Shown here: in pieces, positions 54,691 to 64,000 of the stretch | Numbering within the stretch: the first letter of the stretch is position 1 | Layout: each line of letters opens with the position of its first letter | NCBI GenBank assembly: GCA_036245525.1 | Contig: BTPG01000004.1 | Location: 232,852,320 to 232,916,319 of the forward strand | Direction of reading: 5' to 3' | DNA length: 64,000 nucleotides | Origin: Semisulcospira habei | Lineage: Eukaryota > Mollusca > Gastropoda > Semisulcospiridae | The notes under the pieces: generated by a model | Told to the model about the DNA's origin: nothing | What the model saw: the letters and a program-made list of their open reading frames with translations, nothing else | The model's database searches: none | Position numbers and translations under genes: made by a program

Positions 54691-55947
54691 ATGGAATTTA
54701 AATCACCAACCATTACCACAACAAACGCATTTCAATTTAATGTGGATGCCAAATATAATGTTGCACCAACTTATGAACAGAAAATAATTCAACTAAACCA
54801 GCTTGACATAGCTGTGTCTGAACAAGAATTATTTCAAGTCAAAGTACCAAATCCGTTTGATCATTACCTAAACCCTCCAATAACAGATGACTCTACTGCA
54901 AGAAAGTGGTCTTCAAGTCCACTACAGATGTTTCAAAACCAACTTAACTTTGCTATACTATGTTCTACTACAGGCTGTGGTGTTTCATTTACAGACCACT
55001 TGAATCACTCAAACAAACTGATTAGGTCTGTTTACCGTTTTCACACTTACTACCAGCTTAGATGTATACTGTCAGAACTGCATACACCATTACCAACTGA
55101 ATCCAGTTTCAACAGGTTTAACAACCCCATGGATATGAAAGCATTTGAACGCATCTGTAATGAGTTTAACATCAGCCCCAAGTATGACTTTACACAAAAA
55201 CTTGATGATCACAATGGTATGGGTACACTGTATTATGCTATGAGTCACAGACAATACCCACAAGATTACTACCCCGGTTACACTTCATTCTCATCAAAAT
55301 CAGAAGTCTGGTTAGGATCAATAAAACAGAAACAGTCTAATGCCTGGACCACATTTATTTTAGACAAGACTGACGGATTTACTCAAGCAGGAGTCGAGCG
55401 CGTAAATGAGTCAATCAGAACATACGTCTGGTGTATACTAGGTGCACAATCACTAACAAAATCGAATATTTTGAATGGAAGTGGAAAATTTGAAGCACAA
55501 AAACAGTTTCTCGCAAACTTAGAAGATTCAGTAAATTCAACAGTCGATCTCCCGTCAAGCATACAGCGTTACCAAGACGTACTCAGATATGCCAAATCAA
55601 AAGTTGACTTTGTAGTTGGCATCGGGTTATACATGTTACCATCTGACCTTCAACTCCAAATGGGGACAATAACAAATTATAATAATGAAATCATTGTTGC
55701 AGGTCATGATAAAAAATTAGGACTCAATGAATCTGTAAACTTGGGGGCCACAACCACACATGTACAGACATTAAAACCATTACAGACGGTAACACCCCCG
55801 GCCCCGGCCCCAACACCGGCACTGGCCCCAACACCAGCACCCGTACAACCAGTAACACCAACCCCTGACACTCATGAGTCAGAAAGAACAGCATTGGTAA
55901 TAGGACTCACTGGATTAGGAGTATTACTTCTTTATCTGTTTCATTAA
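54691..55947 (+). CDS. Polinton tail-anchored protein g11, copy 2
   Basis: Intact 418-codon counterpart of 30839-32095, with a handful of replacements (His to Arg in SVYRFHTYY, Glu to Lys in LGSIKQK, Leu to Ser in TKSNIL, Gln to Glu in GLNESVN). The Pro/Ala linker and C-terminal membrane helix are unchanged. Confidence 0.75.
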   Translation: MEFKSPTITTTNAFQFNVDAKYNVAPTYEQKIIQLNQLDIAVSEQELFQVKVPNPFDHYLNPPITDDSTARKWSSSPLQMFQNQLNFAILCSTTGCGVSFTDHLNHSNKLIRSVYRFHTYYQLRCILSELHTPLPTESSFNRFNNPMDMKAFERICNEFNISPKYDFTQKLDDHNGMGTLYYAMSHRQYPQDYYPGYTSFSSKSEVWLGSIKQKQSNAWTTFILDKTDGFTQAGVERVNESIRTYVWCILGAQSLTKSNILNGSGKFEAQKQFLANLEDSVNSTVDLPSSIQRYQDVLRYAKSKVDFVVGIGLYMLPSDLQLQMGTITNYNNEIIVAGHDKKLGLNESVNLGATTTHVQTLKPLQTVTPPAPAPTPALAPTPAPVQPVTPTPDTHESERTALVIGLTGLGVLLLYLFH

Positions 55948-57209
55948 ATAACCCACCATCAACCCTCCTACTGTCACCAAAAATACCCACACATGTTCTG
56001 CCATAAACCCTACTGCCTTCGCTGCAGTACTAATCAACCAACTGACAACCGTGCCTATAATGCCATGCAAAGCGTCCATTGCTTTCACAGCCAATTTTTT
56101 AAGCAGGTCTGAAATGTGAGACAGTTGTTTCTTTACCCATGACTGTAAATCTTTTGGATCTGTTGGTGGTGCCGGAGGTGACGGGGCTGGCGGTGCCAGG
56201 GCTGGACTACCGCCACCAGCACCGGAGACAGCCAACACAACAGTACTGATAATAAATCCAAGAGCAGTAATTAAACTAGCAATTGTGATACCCTGTTCTC
56301 TGAAAAGTGTTTTAAGTCTCTCAGCCAGAGTAGTGTCTTTGTGAAGTATTTTTTGAATAGTTTCTCTCGCCTGCTCGGCGTTAAACCCAAATAACTAACT
56401 AATTGAATAGTTTCTCTAATCCTGTTGACCTGTGTTTTCAGTTTTTGTCTCCCAATACTAATCGCTTCTAACCTTCCAGATCTTTCTAACTGCAAATCAT
56501 TTAATCTGTGTTGGATTCTTTCTTTCATTTCTGTGTCAAGATTTTCATTGTCTGCTGTAGCCAGTTTCTTTTTTTCACGTTCTATGTGTTTATCAAGTTC
56601 ACCCAGTTTGGCAACATTGTTTACCATCTCACCTCTTATCGTCTGCAGTGATTTATCCAACCCCACAATCTCCCTCATTGTCAAAGGTGGGTCGTCTATT
56701 GTTTTCATAGCATCATTTAATTGACCTTCAGTAAATGAGGTTTCTTGTATCACTGTGTTTGCTATTTCTGGCAGACTTGTTACTGGTGCCATTTCAATCT
56801 CTTGTCCTGTTGGCAACTTTGTTTGCGTGTCGTGAAGCGCACTAACAAGTCTTGGGGGAACGGGAGACCCTCCAAATCCAAGGTACCTTGCCAACCCAGA
56901 GTTACCACCGATTTCACCTTTAATTGTACTTAAAGCTCTAAACTTAAAAGAATTGTTTTTATGTGTTAGATATATTTTCCCTCTGTCTGTATTTTCAAAT
57001 AAATGTCCTTTTTCGTATTCAAACTGATTAGGATCCAAAACTTCTGGGTGTGCACCAACACTGTCATAAAATGAGTTTACTTTGTCTTTTAGCAGTTCGT
57101 GATACATACTAGAACTAGTTACCATTCCAGTCATATCTGTGATACTGGTATCTGAGGCATCCATGACATTCATTTCAAAATCTTCATGATTAAATCCTCC
57201 CGCTGCCAT
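55924..57209 (-). pseudogene. Polinton coiled-coil membrane protein g10, copy 2, 35 bp LINE-tail insert
   Basis: Counterpart of 29721-30862 and with the Pro/Ala linker and WVKKQLSHISDLLKKL segment that copy 1 lacks. The frame is broken at 56368-56402 by a 35 bp insert with a 15 bp target duplication. The two copies are thus damaged at different points of the same gene. Confidence 0.8.
56368..56402 (+). mobile_element. 35 bp LINE 3' tail insertion (copy 2 only)
   Basis: Flanked by TTGAATAGTTTCTCT at 56353-56367 and 56403-56417. The insert is CGCCTGCTCGGCGTTAAACC and the AAATAACTAACTAA tail, the last 35 bases of the same LINE family as at 2796-3317. Absent at the matching site of copy 1 (about 30520), so it postdates the duplication. 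Confidence 0.9.
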
Positions 57210-57249
57210 TGTTTTATTAATTTATTATTTTTTATTGTGCATAATAAAA

Positions 57250-58533
57250 ATGACACAGTCTTACGGATCAAAGTTAGACCCATACAGAAAACTACGTGAG
57301 CCCCTGGGTGTTAAAGGCGTTCGTCAAACAATATTAATCACAAACAATCCAAGTACCGTAGACCAAAACCAAACACTTACAGTTAAGTTTCCAAACCTAG
57401 GTCCCAGTGACGTTATTGTTCATGGCACTGCACGCCTAGCATTTAATATTGAACTATCATCAGACGCAGACGTGAACAGAACACTAGTTAACAATCTTGG
57501 CAGAGCAATTGTTAGAACTATTAAAGTAAAACTTGAAGGACAGGAAGTGTTTAGTCTTGATGACTCAGATGTATTCTACTGTTTCAAAGATCTTTGGCTC
57601 ACAAGAGAAGAACGAGAAGACCGTATTTACCAAGGCATACAGTCTGATAATATTACCAAACTTCGAATCGATGCAGCAGATAAATCAACATCAGCAGCCA
57701 ATGATGTTATTATAGCTGAAACATATGGAACCAGATTTTACATTCCACTTGAGTTTGAAATCCTAACAGCGCATTTACCTTATTACCAAGGAGCACTGAA
57801 TGACTGTCTGAGTTTTGAACTAACTTTCAATGACTACTCCAAAGTTATTAAATCATCTGCCACAGATGCAACATACAAGATCTCTAACATTTCCTTGGAA
57901 TATGAAATTGTCACACACACTGAATTAGCCAGACTTATTCAAAATCAGTACCAGTTAAGACTTCCAATTTATTATGACAGGGTGATTAGACATAGTTTAA
58001 TGCAAAAAGACAAGAGTGATCCAATGTGGAACATAAACTTAAACACACCTGCCAGGTCACTGAAAGGTATTCTTATGTTGTTTGTTGAACCAGCAGCTCC
58101 ATACAAACGGGATTCAGAAAAATTCTACAATCCTAAGATTACACGTTTGTCCTGTACAATTGAAGGCCGCCCTAATCAAGTGTACGTTTCAGGAATGTTA
58201 CCATACCAGCACTACGATGAGATCACAAAGTATTTTGCAGGAGGAAGGATTAGAGATAAACCAGCAAACATTGCGTGTAAAGATCTACATCTGTATGATG
58301 TTAGGATCGGACAATACCTTACAAATAAGTATGCACTGTGGTTAGACCTTCGCAGTACAGATGACGACTATCTTCATGGGTCAGGACGTACTGTTGAGAA
58401 CGGTAGTGACGGAATAACAATTCAGATACAAAAGAAGGTTGAAAAAGCCGAAGCCATTAACATATATTTGTACCTGATATATGACGCACAACTCAATATT
58501 GCAGAAAGCAGACTAAGTGGACACATATATTAA
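57250..58533 (+). CDS. mcp: Polinton major capsid protein, copy 2
   Basis: Intact 427-codon counterpart of 28397-29680 (start ATG 57250 after CATAATAAAA). Three replacements noted (Val to Ile near the N-terminus, Arg to Cys in GALNDCLSF, Arg to Gly in VRIGQYL). Confidence 0.85.
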   Translation: MTQSYGSKLDPYRKLREPLGVKGVRQTILITNNPSTVDQNQTLTVKFPNLGPSDVIVHGTARLAFNIELSSDADVNRTLVNNLGRAIVRTIKVKLEGQEVFSLDDSDVFYCFKDLWLTREEREDRIYQGIQSDNITKLRIDAADKSTSAANDVIIAETYGTRFYIPLEFEILTAHLPYYQGALNDCLSFELTFNDYSKVIKSSATDATYKISNISLEYEIVTHTELARLIQNQYQLRLPIYYDRVIRHSLMQKDKSDPMWNINLNTPARSLKGILMLFVEPAAPYKRDSEKFYNPKITRLSCTIEGRPNQVYVSGMLPYQHYDEITKYFAGGRIRDKPANIACKDLHLYDVRIGQYLTNKYALWLDLRSTDDDYLHGSGRTVENGSDGITIQIQKKVEKAEAINIYLYLIYDAQLNIAESRLSGHIY

Positions 58534-58552
58534 AATTATATTGTGTATTAAA

Positions 58553-59164
58553 ATGAACCGGGGCTTAATGACACTCGATCCACACTGTGGCTTATTTGTT
58601 GGTGCCACTGGGTGTGGTAAAACTGAATTTGTACTTGACTTATTACAAACAAGATACATCCACCATTTTGAAAACATAGTAATATTTTGTCCTACAATCA
58701 AACACAACAAAGCTTATCACAACCGTTTATTCATTTGGACTGACAGCAACATATACTTAGTTGACCCTGAGAAAAAACTGAATGAATACCTACAATATTT
58801 TTACAAGCAATTTGAAGGACAGCCAACATTGTTCATAGTCGATGACTGTTCTGCAGAGAAAGACATTGTCAAAAAGAGAAACACATTGGCAGAACTTGCC
58901 TTCAGTGGCAGACATGCAAACATTAGTGTATGGATTCTCACTCAGAAATATAATGCTGTACTGAAAGATTTTCGAGAACAGTTAAAGTTTATCTGTTTGT
59001 TTTACTGTAAGGATCGTGACAGCTTTGAAGACTGTCTCAGAGAAAATGATGTCATACAAAATAAGCATGAACGGGATGATGTAAAAAATAAACTGAAATC
59101 AACTAAGCATCTAAAGCTCATTTTAAAGACAGATCAGCCCACAGGGTATGGGTTAGTAAATTAA
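58553..59164 (+). CDS. atp: Polinton packaging ATPase, copy 2
   Basis: Intact counterpart of 27766-28377; one replacement (Gly to Arg in DCLREND). Walker A GATGCGKTEF and Walker B TLFIVDD preserved. Confidence 0.92.
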   Translation: MNRGLMTLDPHCGLFVGATGCGKTEFVLDLLQTRYIHHFENIVIFCPTIKHNKAYHNRLFIWTDSNIYLVDPEKKLNEYLQYFYKQFEGQPTLFIVDDCSAEKDIVKKRNTLAELAFSGRHANISVWILTQKYNAVLKDFREQLKFICLFYCKDRDSFEDCLRENDVIQNKHERDDVKNKLKSTKHLKLILKTDQPTGYGLVN

Positions 59165-59190
59165 TTTATTCTTTTGTTTGTCTAATAAAA

Positions 59191-59568
59191 ATGACAGACG
59201 GACAAACCCAAGTGTTTGATGTTACAGAATGCTTCAAAGATGTTATGCACTTTACTGACTTAAAATCACGTGTGTTTGAACCCAGCTTTAAACTCTCAAC
59301 ACCGACAATAAGAATATACATGACATATAACGTTACTTTGGAATATTCAGATGGATTACCACGTTATGATTATGAGACTGTTGATCTTAAGACAAATGCT
59401 TTTAAAGTTTATAATGCTAACAGTGGCCACTTGCGTTTGTTTGAGGTACTGTGTGAAGACATATTTGATCAATTAAGAAAACTACATTGTTACATTGAAA
59501 GTGTTACATTTAATAAAGTGATATTACACCTGCAGGACAAGACTTCAAGACAAATACCAGGAAAGTAG
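59191..59568 (+). CDS. Polinton 125 aa protein, copy 2
   Basis: Intact counterpart of 27362-27739 (Thr to Met in RIYMTYN, Trp to Leu in HLRLFEV). Starts after CTAATAAAA. Confidence 0.7.
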   Translation: MTDGQTQVFDVTECFKDVMHFTDLKSRVFEPSFKLSTPTIRIYMTYNVTLEYSDGLPRYDYETVDLKTNAFKVYNANSGHLRLFEVLCEDIFDQLRKLHCYIESVTFNKVILHLQDKTSRQIPGK

Positions 59569-59663
59569 TTGACTTGTTTATCATAACTACAGATAATACA
59601 GTATTACATATGGTGTGACAATGGTAATTTTTTTTATTTTATTATTTTGTCTGTCAAATAAAA

Positions 59664-62600
59664 ATGACGGACAATTCACAAAGCCCTGGCCCATCAAACC
59701 CTGGCTCATCTGGTTTAAGAAACGTGTTTCACACAACAGACTTGCCTATATCCAATAGTAACAATGTCTATGAATCAATAGAAAACTCTTTTTCTGTCAT
59801 ACAACAAAATCTTATCACAGGTAGTGTTAAAATTCAAATTGTTGCAAAAATAGAATTTACTAGAGTGGACGGTGAAGTGATTGTATCGTACATATCAACA
59901 AGACAACACACAGTTAACACACAAAGGGAATTAGAGAACGTGTTTAGAGACAGACTATTACCTGACTTTCTCCAAGCAATTGACAGTGCAAAAATGAAAG
60001 GGTCTGGTTGGCACGAAGGGCATGTACATGAACTACAATTAAAGCAGTCAAGGTATCATCCTATATTAGGTAAATCATGGTTACCACTGCCAACAGAGGT
60101 TGCAAACAAAAAGGCTGTTGTTAATATTCAGAACAATGACAACTATTGTTTCATGTGGTGTGTGCTTGCTAAACTACACTTTGTAAAATCAAAACCTGAA
60201 CGTGTATCTAACTACACTAAATTTGTAAATGAACTCAACTTCAGTGGCATTGAGTTCCCTGTTAATGTAGAAGACATAGACTTGTTTGAAAAACTAAATC
60301 CTGGTATATCTGTGAACGTGTATGTGTGGGATAATGACTCTGTTGACAAGTTACAACCCATTAGAGTATCACCTCTGGCTCCAACATATGGGCAGTCAGA
60401 AGATAAACATGTTGACATGTTATTAATCGGTGATGACAATAACTTTCACTACACAATTATCAGGAGTATGTCACGTCTAATTCATAATCATGTATCAAAA
60501 TATGGTAGGAAACTGGAAGTTTGTAAAAAATGTTTACAAAGATTCTCCTCCATAAACGTAGCACACAAACACATCCTACACTGCAGGTCAACTGATGACA
60601 TACAAACAGTACTTAAGTATCCAGATCCTGGTAGTCAAGTGTATTTTAAGAACTATGGGAATCAACAAAAGCTGCCGTTTGTAGTGTACGCAGATTTCAA
60701 ATCATTAGTAGTACCGTATGAAGGTCCTGTTCCATAGTTATTACCAAAGACTATAAAACTAAGTGACCAAGTGGTGTGTTCTTTCGGGTACATTATTGTT
60801 AGGTCAGACGGTTTGCATTCAGAGCCTGTTATCTACAGGGGTAAAAATGCAGCATGTCTGTTTTTAACAGAAATGAGACATCTGTATAGTCAGGTAGTAC
60901 AGTATCTCACAACATGTCAGATGCCTTTGGTGATGACAGAAGAAGACAAACTAAAATTTGAAACAGCTGTGACGTGTTGGATTTGTGAACAGCCTTTAGG
61001 AGGTGATAAAGTTCGTGACCATGATCACATAACTGGGTGTTACAGAGGTGCTGCACATAACAATTGTAACTTGTTATTAAAAATAGATCCTAAGACATAC
61101 AAGTTACCAATCTTTTTTCACAATCTGAAGGGATATGATTCACACATTATCATGCAGGCTATAGACGAGTCTTACAAAAACATAAGTTGTATTGCCCAGA
61201 CAACTGAAAAATATTTGACTTTTAGATTGGACAACAAATTAGCATTTTATGACTCCATGCGACATTTGTCTTTAGGGTTGGCTAGTCTTGCAGAAGGACT
61301 GACTGAGTATCCAATAACGAGTAAATATTTTGAGCCAGACTTGGTTAAGAAAGGTGTTTATCCCTATGAGTACATTGATCACTGGGTTGTGTTTGAGGAA
61401 AGGAGACTGCCACCAAAAGAGAAATTTTATTCCACACTAACTGGCAAAGGTATTTCTGACTCTGAATACCAGCATGCACTTGATGCGTGGGATAAATTAG
61501 GGTGTCAGACAATTGGTGATTACCACGATCAGTACTTGAAAGCTGACTTTTGCTTACTAGCAGACGTATTTGAAAGTTACCGTGAAAAGGGTTTGTTACA
61601 CTACAGTCTTGACCCAGCCTGCTACATAACTAGTCCTGGCATGACATGGGATGCATTTTTAAAATCCAGTAAGATATCTATAGATCTGTTGTCTGATCGT
61701 ACGATGGGTGAAATGGTAGAACGCGGATTGAGGGGAGGCATTAGTATTGCAGCGAATAACTATGCAAAGGCCAACAACAAATATCTTGATGACCTTGACC
61801 GGGGTTTTGACCCCTCAAGGTCAAGGTCATTCATTACGTACCTTGACGCAAACAATTTGTATGGGTTCGCGATGTGTGAGTTATTGCCCTTGAAAAACTT
61901 TTGTCTGCATGATTTGTCACAGTATGACATAACAGACATAACAAAATATATTATGACACATGACCGAAACGACGCGAAGGGTTGGATCTTTGAAGTAGAC
62001 CTAGAGTACCCACACCATCTACATGATTACCACAATGATTATCCGTTGGCTGTTGAAAAAATAAGTATGACAGGGAAAAAAGAAGACACCAAACTTGTGC
62101 CAAATCTAAATGACAAATTTAATTACGTTTGTCACTACCGCTTGTTGCAGTTTTACATCAGACACGGGTTAGTACTAAAGAAAGTTCACAGAGGAATTCA
62201 ATTTGATCAGAGTGCTTTCATGAAAGATTACATAATGAAGAACACAACCCTCCGTGCCAGGGACGGCAACACTGCATTTGACAAAGACTTTTTTAAGCTT
62301 ATGAACAATGCCTGTTTTGGCAAGACTATGGAAAATCCTCATCACCGCAAAGATGTGAGACTGGTCACAACTGAATCAGGTGCAATTAAACTTACAGGTT
62401 AGCCTCAGTACACAGGGTATAACGAATTTCATTCATCATTGTATGCAGTGTCACTCAAAAAAAAAGATTGTCAAACTGGACAAACCAATATTCATTGGTA
62501 TGGCAATACTGGAGTTGTCAAAATTATTAATGCTTGAATTTTATTATGATTACTTCAAATTAAAGTATCCTGAGTGTCGTCTGCTATACACTGACACTGA

Positions 62601-63153
62601 CTCTATGATCATTGATGTGTGTACTGAAGACTTTTATGAACACATGAAAACAGAACTACACATGTATGACACGTCTGATTACCCTAAAGACCACCCGCTG
62701 TTCAGCACACAAAACAAGAAAGTGCCTGGAAAGTTTAAAGATGAACTGAATGGTGTGCCAATAGTTGAGTACGTTGGACTGAGATCAAAAATGTATTCTA
62801 TACTGCACCAGTAGGGTAGTCAGTCAAAAGCCAAAGGTATCAAGAAAACAGCAATAAAAAATAAAGACATTCGTCATGAACATTACAAGCAAGTGTTAGA
62901 TGGAGCATTAATGCCTGATTATCCAAACAAGTCACTGAGATCAAACAAACATAATCTTGAAATGATCCAAACACATAAGAAGTCACTTGCAGTTGGAGAC
63001 ACGAAACGAGTGTTTTTCAGTAAGGAAAAAGCTTATGCACCAGGTCATTACATGCTCAAGTTATCTGAAGAAATAGCTGATGAACTGGTTGATGAATTAA
63101 TTGATGAGTTAGTTACTGAAATGAGTAACGGTGTCTGGGGGAATAATCTGTAA
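59664..63153 (+). pseudogene. polB: Polinton family B DNA polymerase, copy 2, multiply disrupted
   Basis: Counterpart of 23778-27266. Nonsense codons TAG at 60735-60737, 62400-62402 and about 62812-62814, where copy 1 has GAG, AAG and AAG. An A run is 9 long at about 62457-62465 against 8 in copy 1, a further frameshift. The Ser codon that replaces copy 1's TAA is intact here. The polymerase and exonuclease motifs are all still readable; YADFKSL is unchanged. Clearly inactive. Confidence 0.93.
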
Positions 63154-64000
63154 TTCTTCTCTGACAAATGCCCTCTGGGGCGCAGGGTCAAACAGGTAAT
63201 ATATTGTTGCGCCAGGACCGTCAGGACCGGGGACTATTTTTTTTATATTATGAACGGATGTGGACCAGATGGGGTCTGTCGCTCTGCGCTTTATGTCATT
63301 TTCAGCTTCACCTGGTTGATATAAATATCTTACCTGTTTGGTAAATAAACTTGTGTCAGGCGCAAGCGGTGCTGAGGTTGGGGCTGATCCTGTTTTTGGC
63401 TCTGTAATTGTTTTCAATTTAATAGCATCAGCAGGTTTTGGGTGTCCTTCATTGTTCATTGCTTTTATCTCTTAACCCATTCAGTGTTACGGGTGTCATG
63501 CATGAGTTCCTTAGAATACTGGTAACTGAAAAGTCTCTCTGACAACTGTTTGTTAAAGTTTTCTACAATTGCTTGTGATCTGTGCACACCTGGAATGCCT
63601 CGTCTGACCAGTACGCCATGCTTCGCAAATAACTGATTAACAGCACCTTTGAATTCTGATCCGTCATCAACCTGCACTAGTCTGGGGTATCTTAAAGGAC
63701 CTCTTTTATAGATACTTGATAAAGCAGTCGCAACTGTACTGGCTGTTTTGTCAGATATGGGTTCAGCGTCTTTGTACCTTAAAGCAATGTCTACAACAGT
63801 TAATGCATACTTGTATCGTTTCTTTCTTATTGTGTCATGTGGTAAGAACAAAAGGTCCATTTGGTGTGTCTCATTTGGTGTTGTGTTCTCAAAATGAGGC
63901 CTTGTTATTTTTCTTGGAGCAGGGAGATATATCTGCCAAATTGCCTGTCTCTGTAACCATTGCTTGACCTGATTGAGTGTTATATCTCCGCCCACAGCGG
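63109..64000 (-). pseudogene. int: Polinton integrase, copy 2 (partial)
   Basis: Counterpart of 22931-23822, truncated by the window end in the N-terminal region. The same one-base frameshift separates the core (63465-64000) from the C-terminal part (63109-63459). Two replacements in the core: FKGAVNQ here against FKCAVNQ, and VRRGIPG against VRQGIPG. All three catalytic residues are present. Confidence 0.9.

Larger units (their letters stand above)
48563..64000 (-). repeat. Inverted duplication, arm 2
   Basis: Inverted copy of 22931-38222 including 2.5 kb host flank (48563-51103) and the Polinton. It is 146 bp longer than arm 1 over the shared part, nearly all of it explained by the 94 bp deletion in copy 1 and the 50 bp insertion in copy 2. 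Substitutions are sparse (about 1 in 100 by eye). Confidence 0.95.
51104..64000 (-). mobile_element. Polinton copy 2 (partial, cut by window end)
   Basis: Starts with (AG)6 AAGTAC after ...ATCCATGTA. Gene order is the mirror image of copy 1. The visible 12.9 kb ends inside the integrase, so whether it carries the RTE-like LINE and a second TIR cannot be seen. Because the host flank is also duplicated, this copy arose by segmental duplication and not by transposition. Confidence 0.92.

Overview
The window looks like intergenic DNA of an invertebrate, most likely a mollusc (gastropod-like). The signs are abundant minisatellites, several non-LTR retrotransposon families, tRNA-derived SINEs, fragments of a NERD/helicase-like multi-exon gene, and a large double-stranded DNA transposon of the Polinton/Maverick class (related to adintoviruses). 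The taxon is an inference from repeat and gene style, not proof. Two 500-base runs of N (1197-1696 and 38967-39466) look like fixed-size scaffold gaps.

Layout. 1-15.8 kb: one host exon with a NERD-like nuclease core, then tandem repeat arrays (30, 40, 45, 31, 38, 41, 25 and 23 bp units). Three of these arrays were entered by retroelements: a LINE 3' end at 2.8-3.3 kb, an L2-like LINE end at 6.6-7.3 kb and a 1001 bp solo LTR at 7.5-8.5 kb. 15805-35681: a complete 19.9 kb Polinton (copy 1) with 336 bp terminal inverted repeats and a perfect 6 bp target duplication TATATG. It is interrupted by a 2.9 kb RTE-like LINE with its own 12 bp duplication. 35.7-38.2 kb: flanking DNA with a SINE, a foldback and a 10 bp repeat. 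38223-48562: a spacer with a scaffold gap, a LINE endonuclease fragment, the last exons of a helicase-like gene, a decayed CR1/L2-like LINE, microsatellites and a 367 bp tandem repeat. 48563-64000: an inverted, roughly 99% identical copy (by eye) of the flank and of the Polinton (copy 2, from 51104), cut by the window end inside its integrase.

Polinton gene set, in copy 1 order: a conserved small protein (frameshifted), a GPS-repeat membrane protein, a 76 aa protein, a 146 aa coiled-coil/membrane protein, the DDE integrase (frameshifted in both copies), protein-primed family B DNA polymerase (opposite strand), a 125 aa protein, the packaging ATPase, the double jelly-roll major capsid protein, a coiled-coil membrane protein, a 418 aa tail-anchored protein, a probable penton/minor capsid protein (broken by a 57 bp LINE tail), an unknown gene split by a SINE, and a membrane protein. 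Nearly every start codon follows directly on an AT-rich block of the type TAATAAAAATG. No adenovirus-type maturation protease was seen. Both copies carry disabling changes, some shared and some private, so both look like dead or dying integrations that were duplicated together with flanking host DNA.

Most notable: the last gene of the Polinton ends at TTT TAA, and the +1 frame directly after it runs on to a C-terminus carrying adjoining PSAP and PPEY motifs, the classic late-domain motifs that recruit ESCRT machinery. This could be a programmed +1 frameshift or a one-base lesion. The other strong signals are the shared start-codon motif and the large palindromic duplication with a scaffold gap in its spacer.
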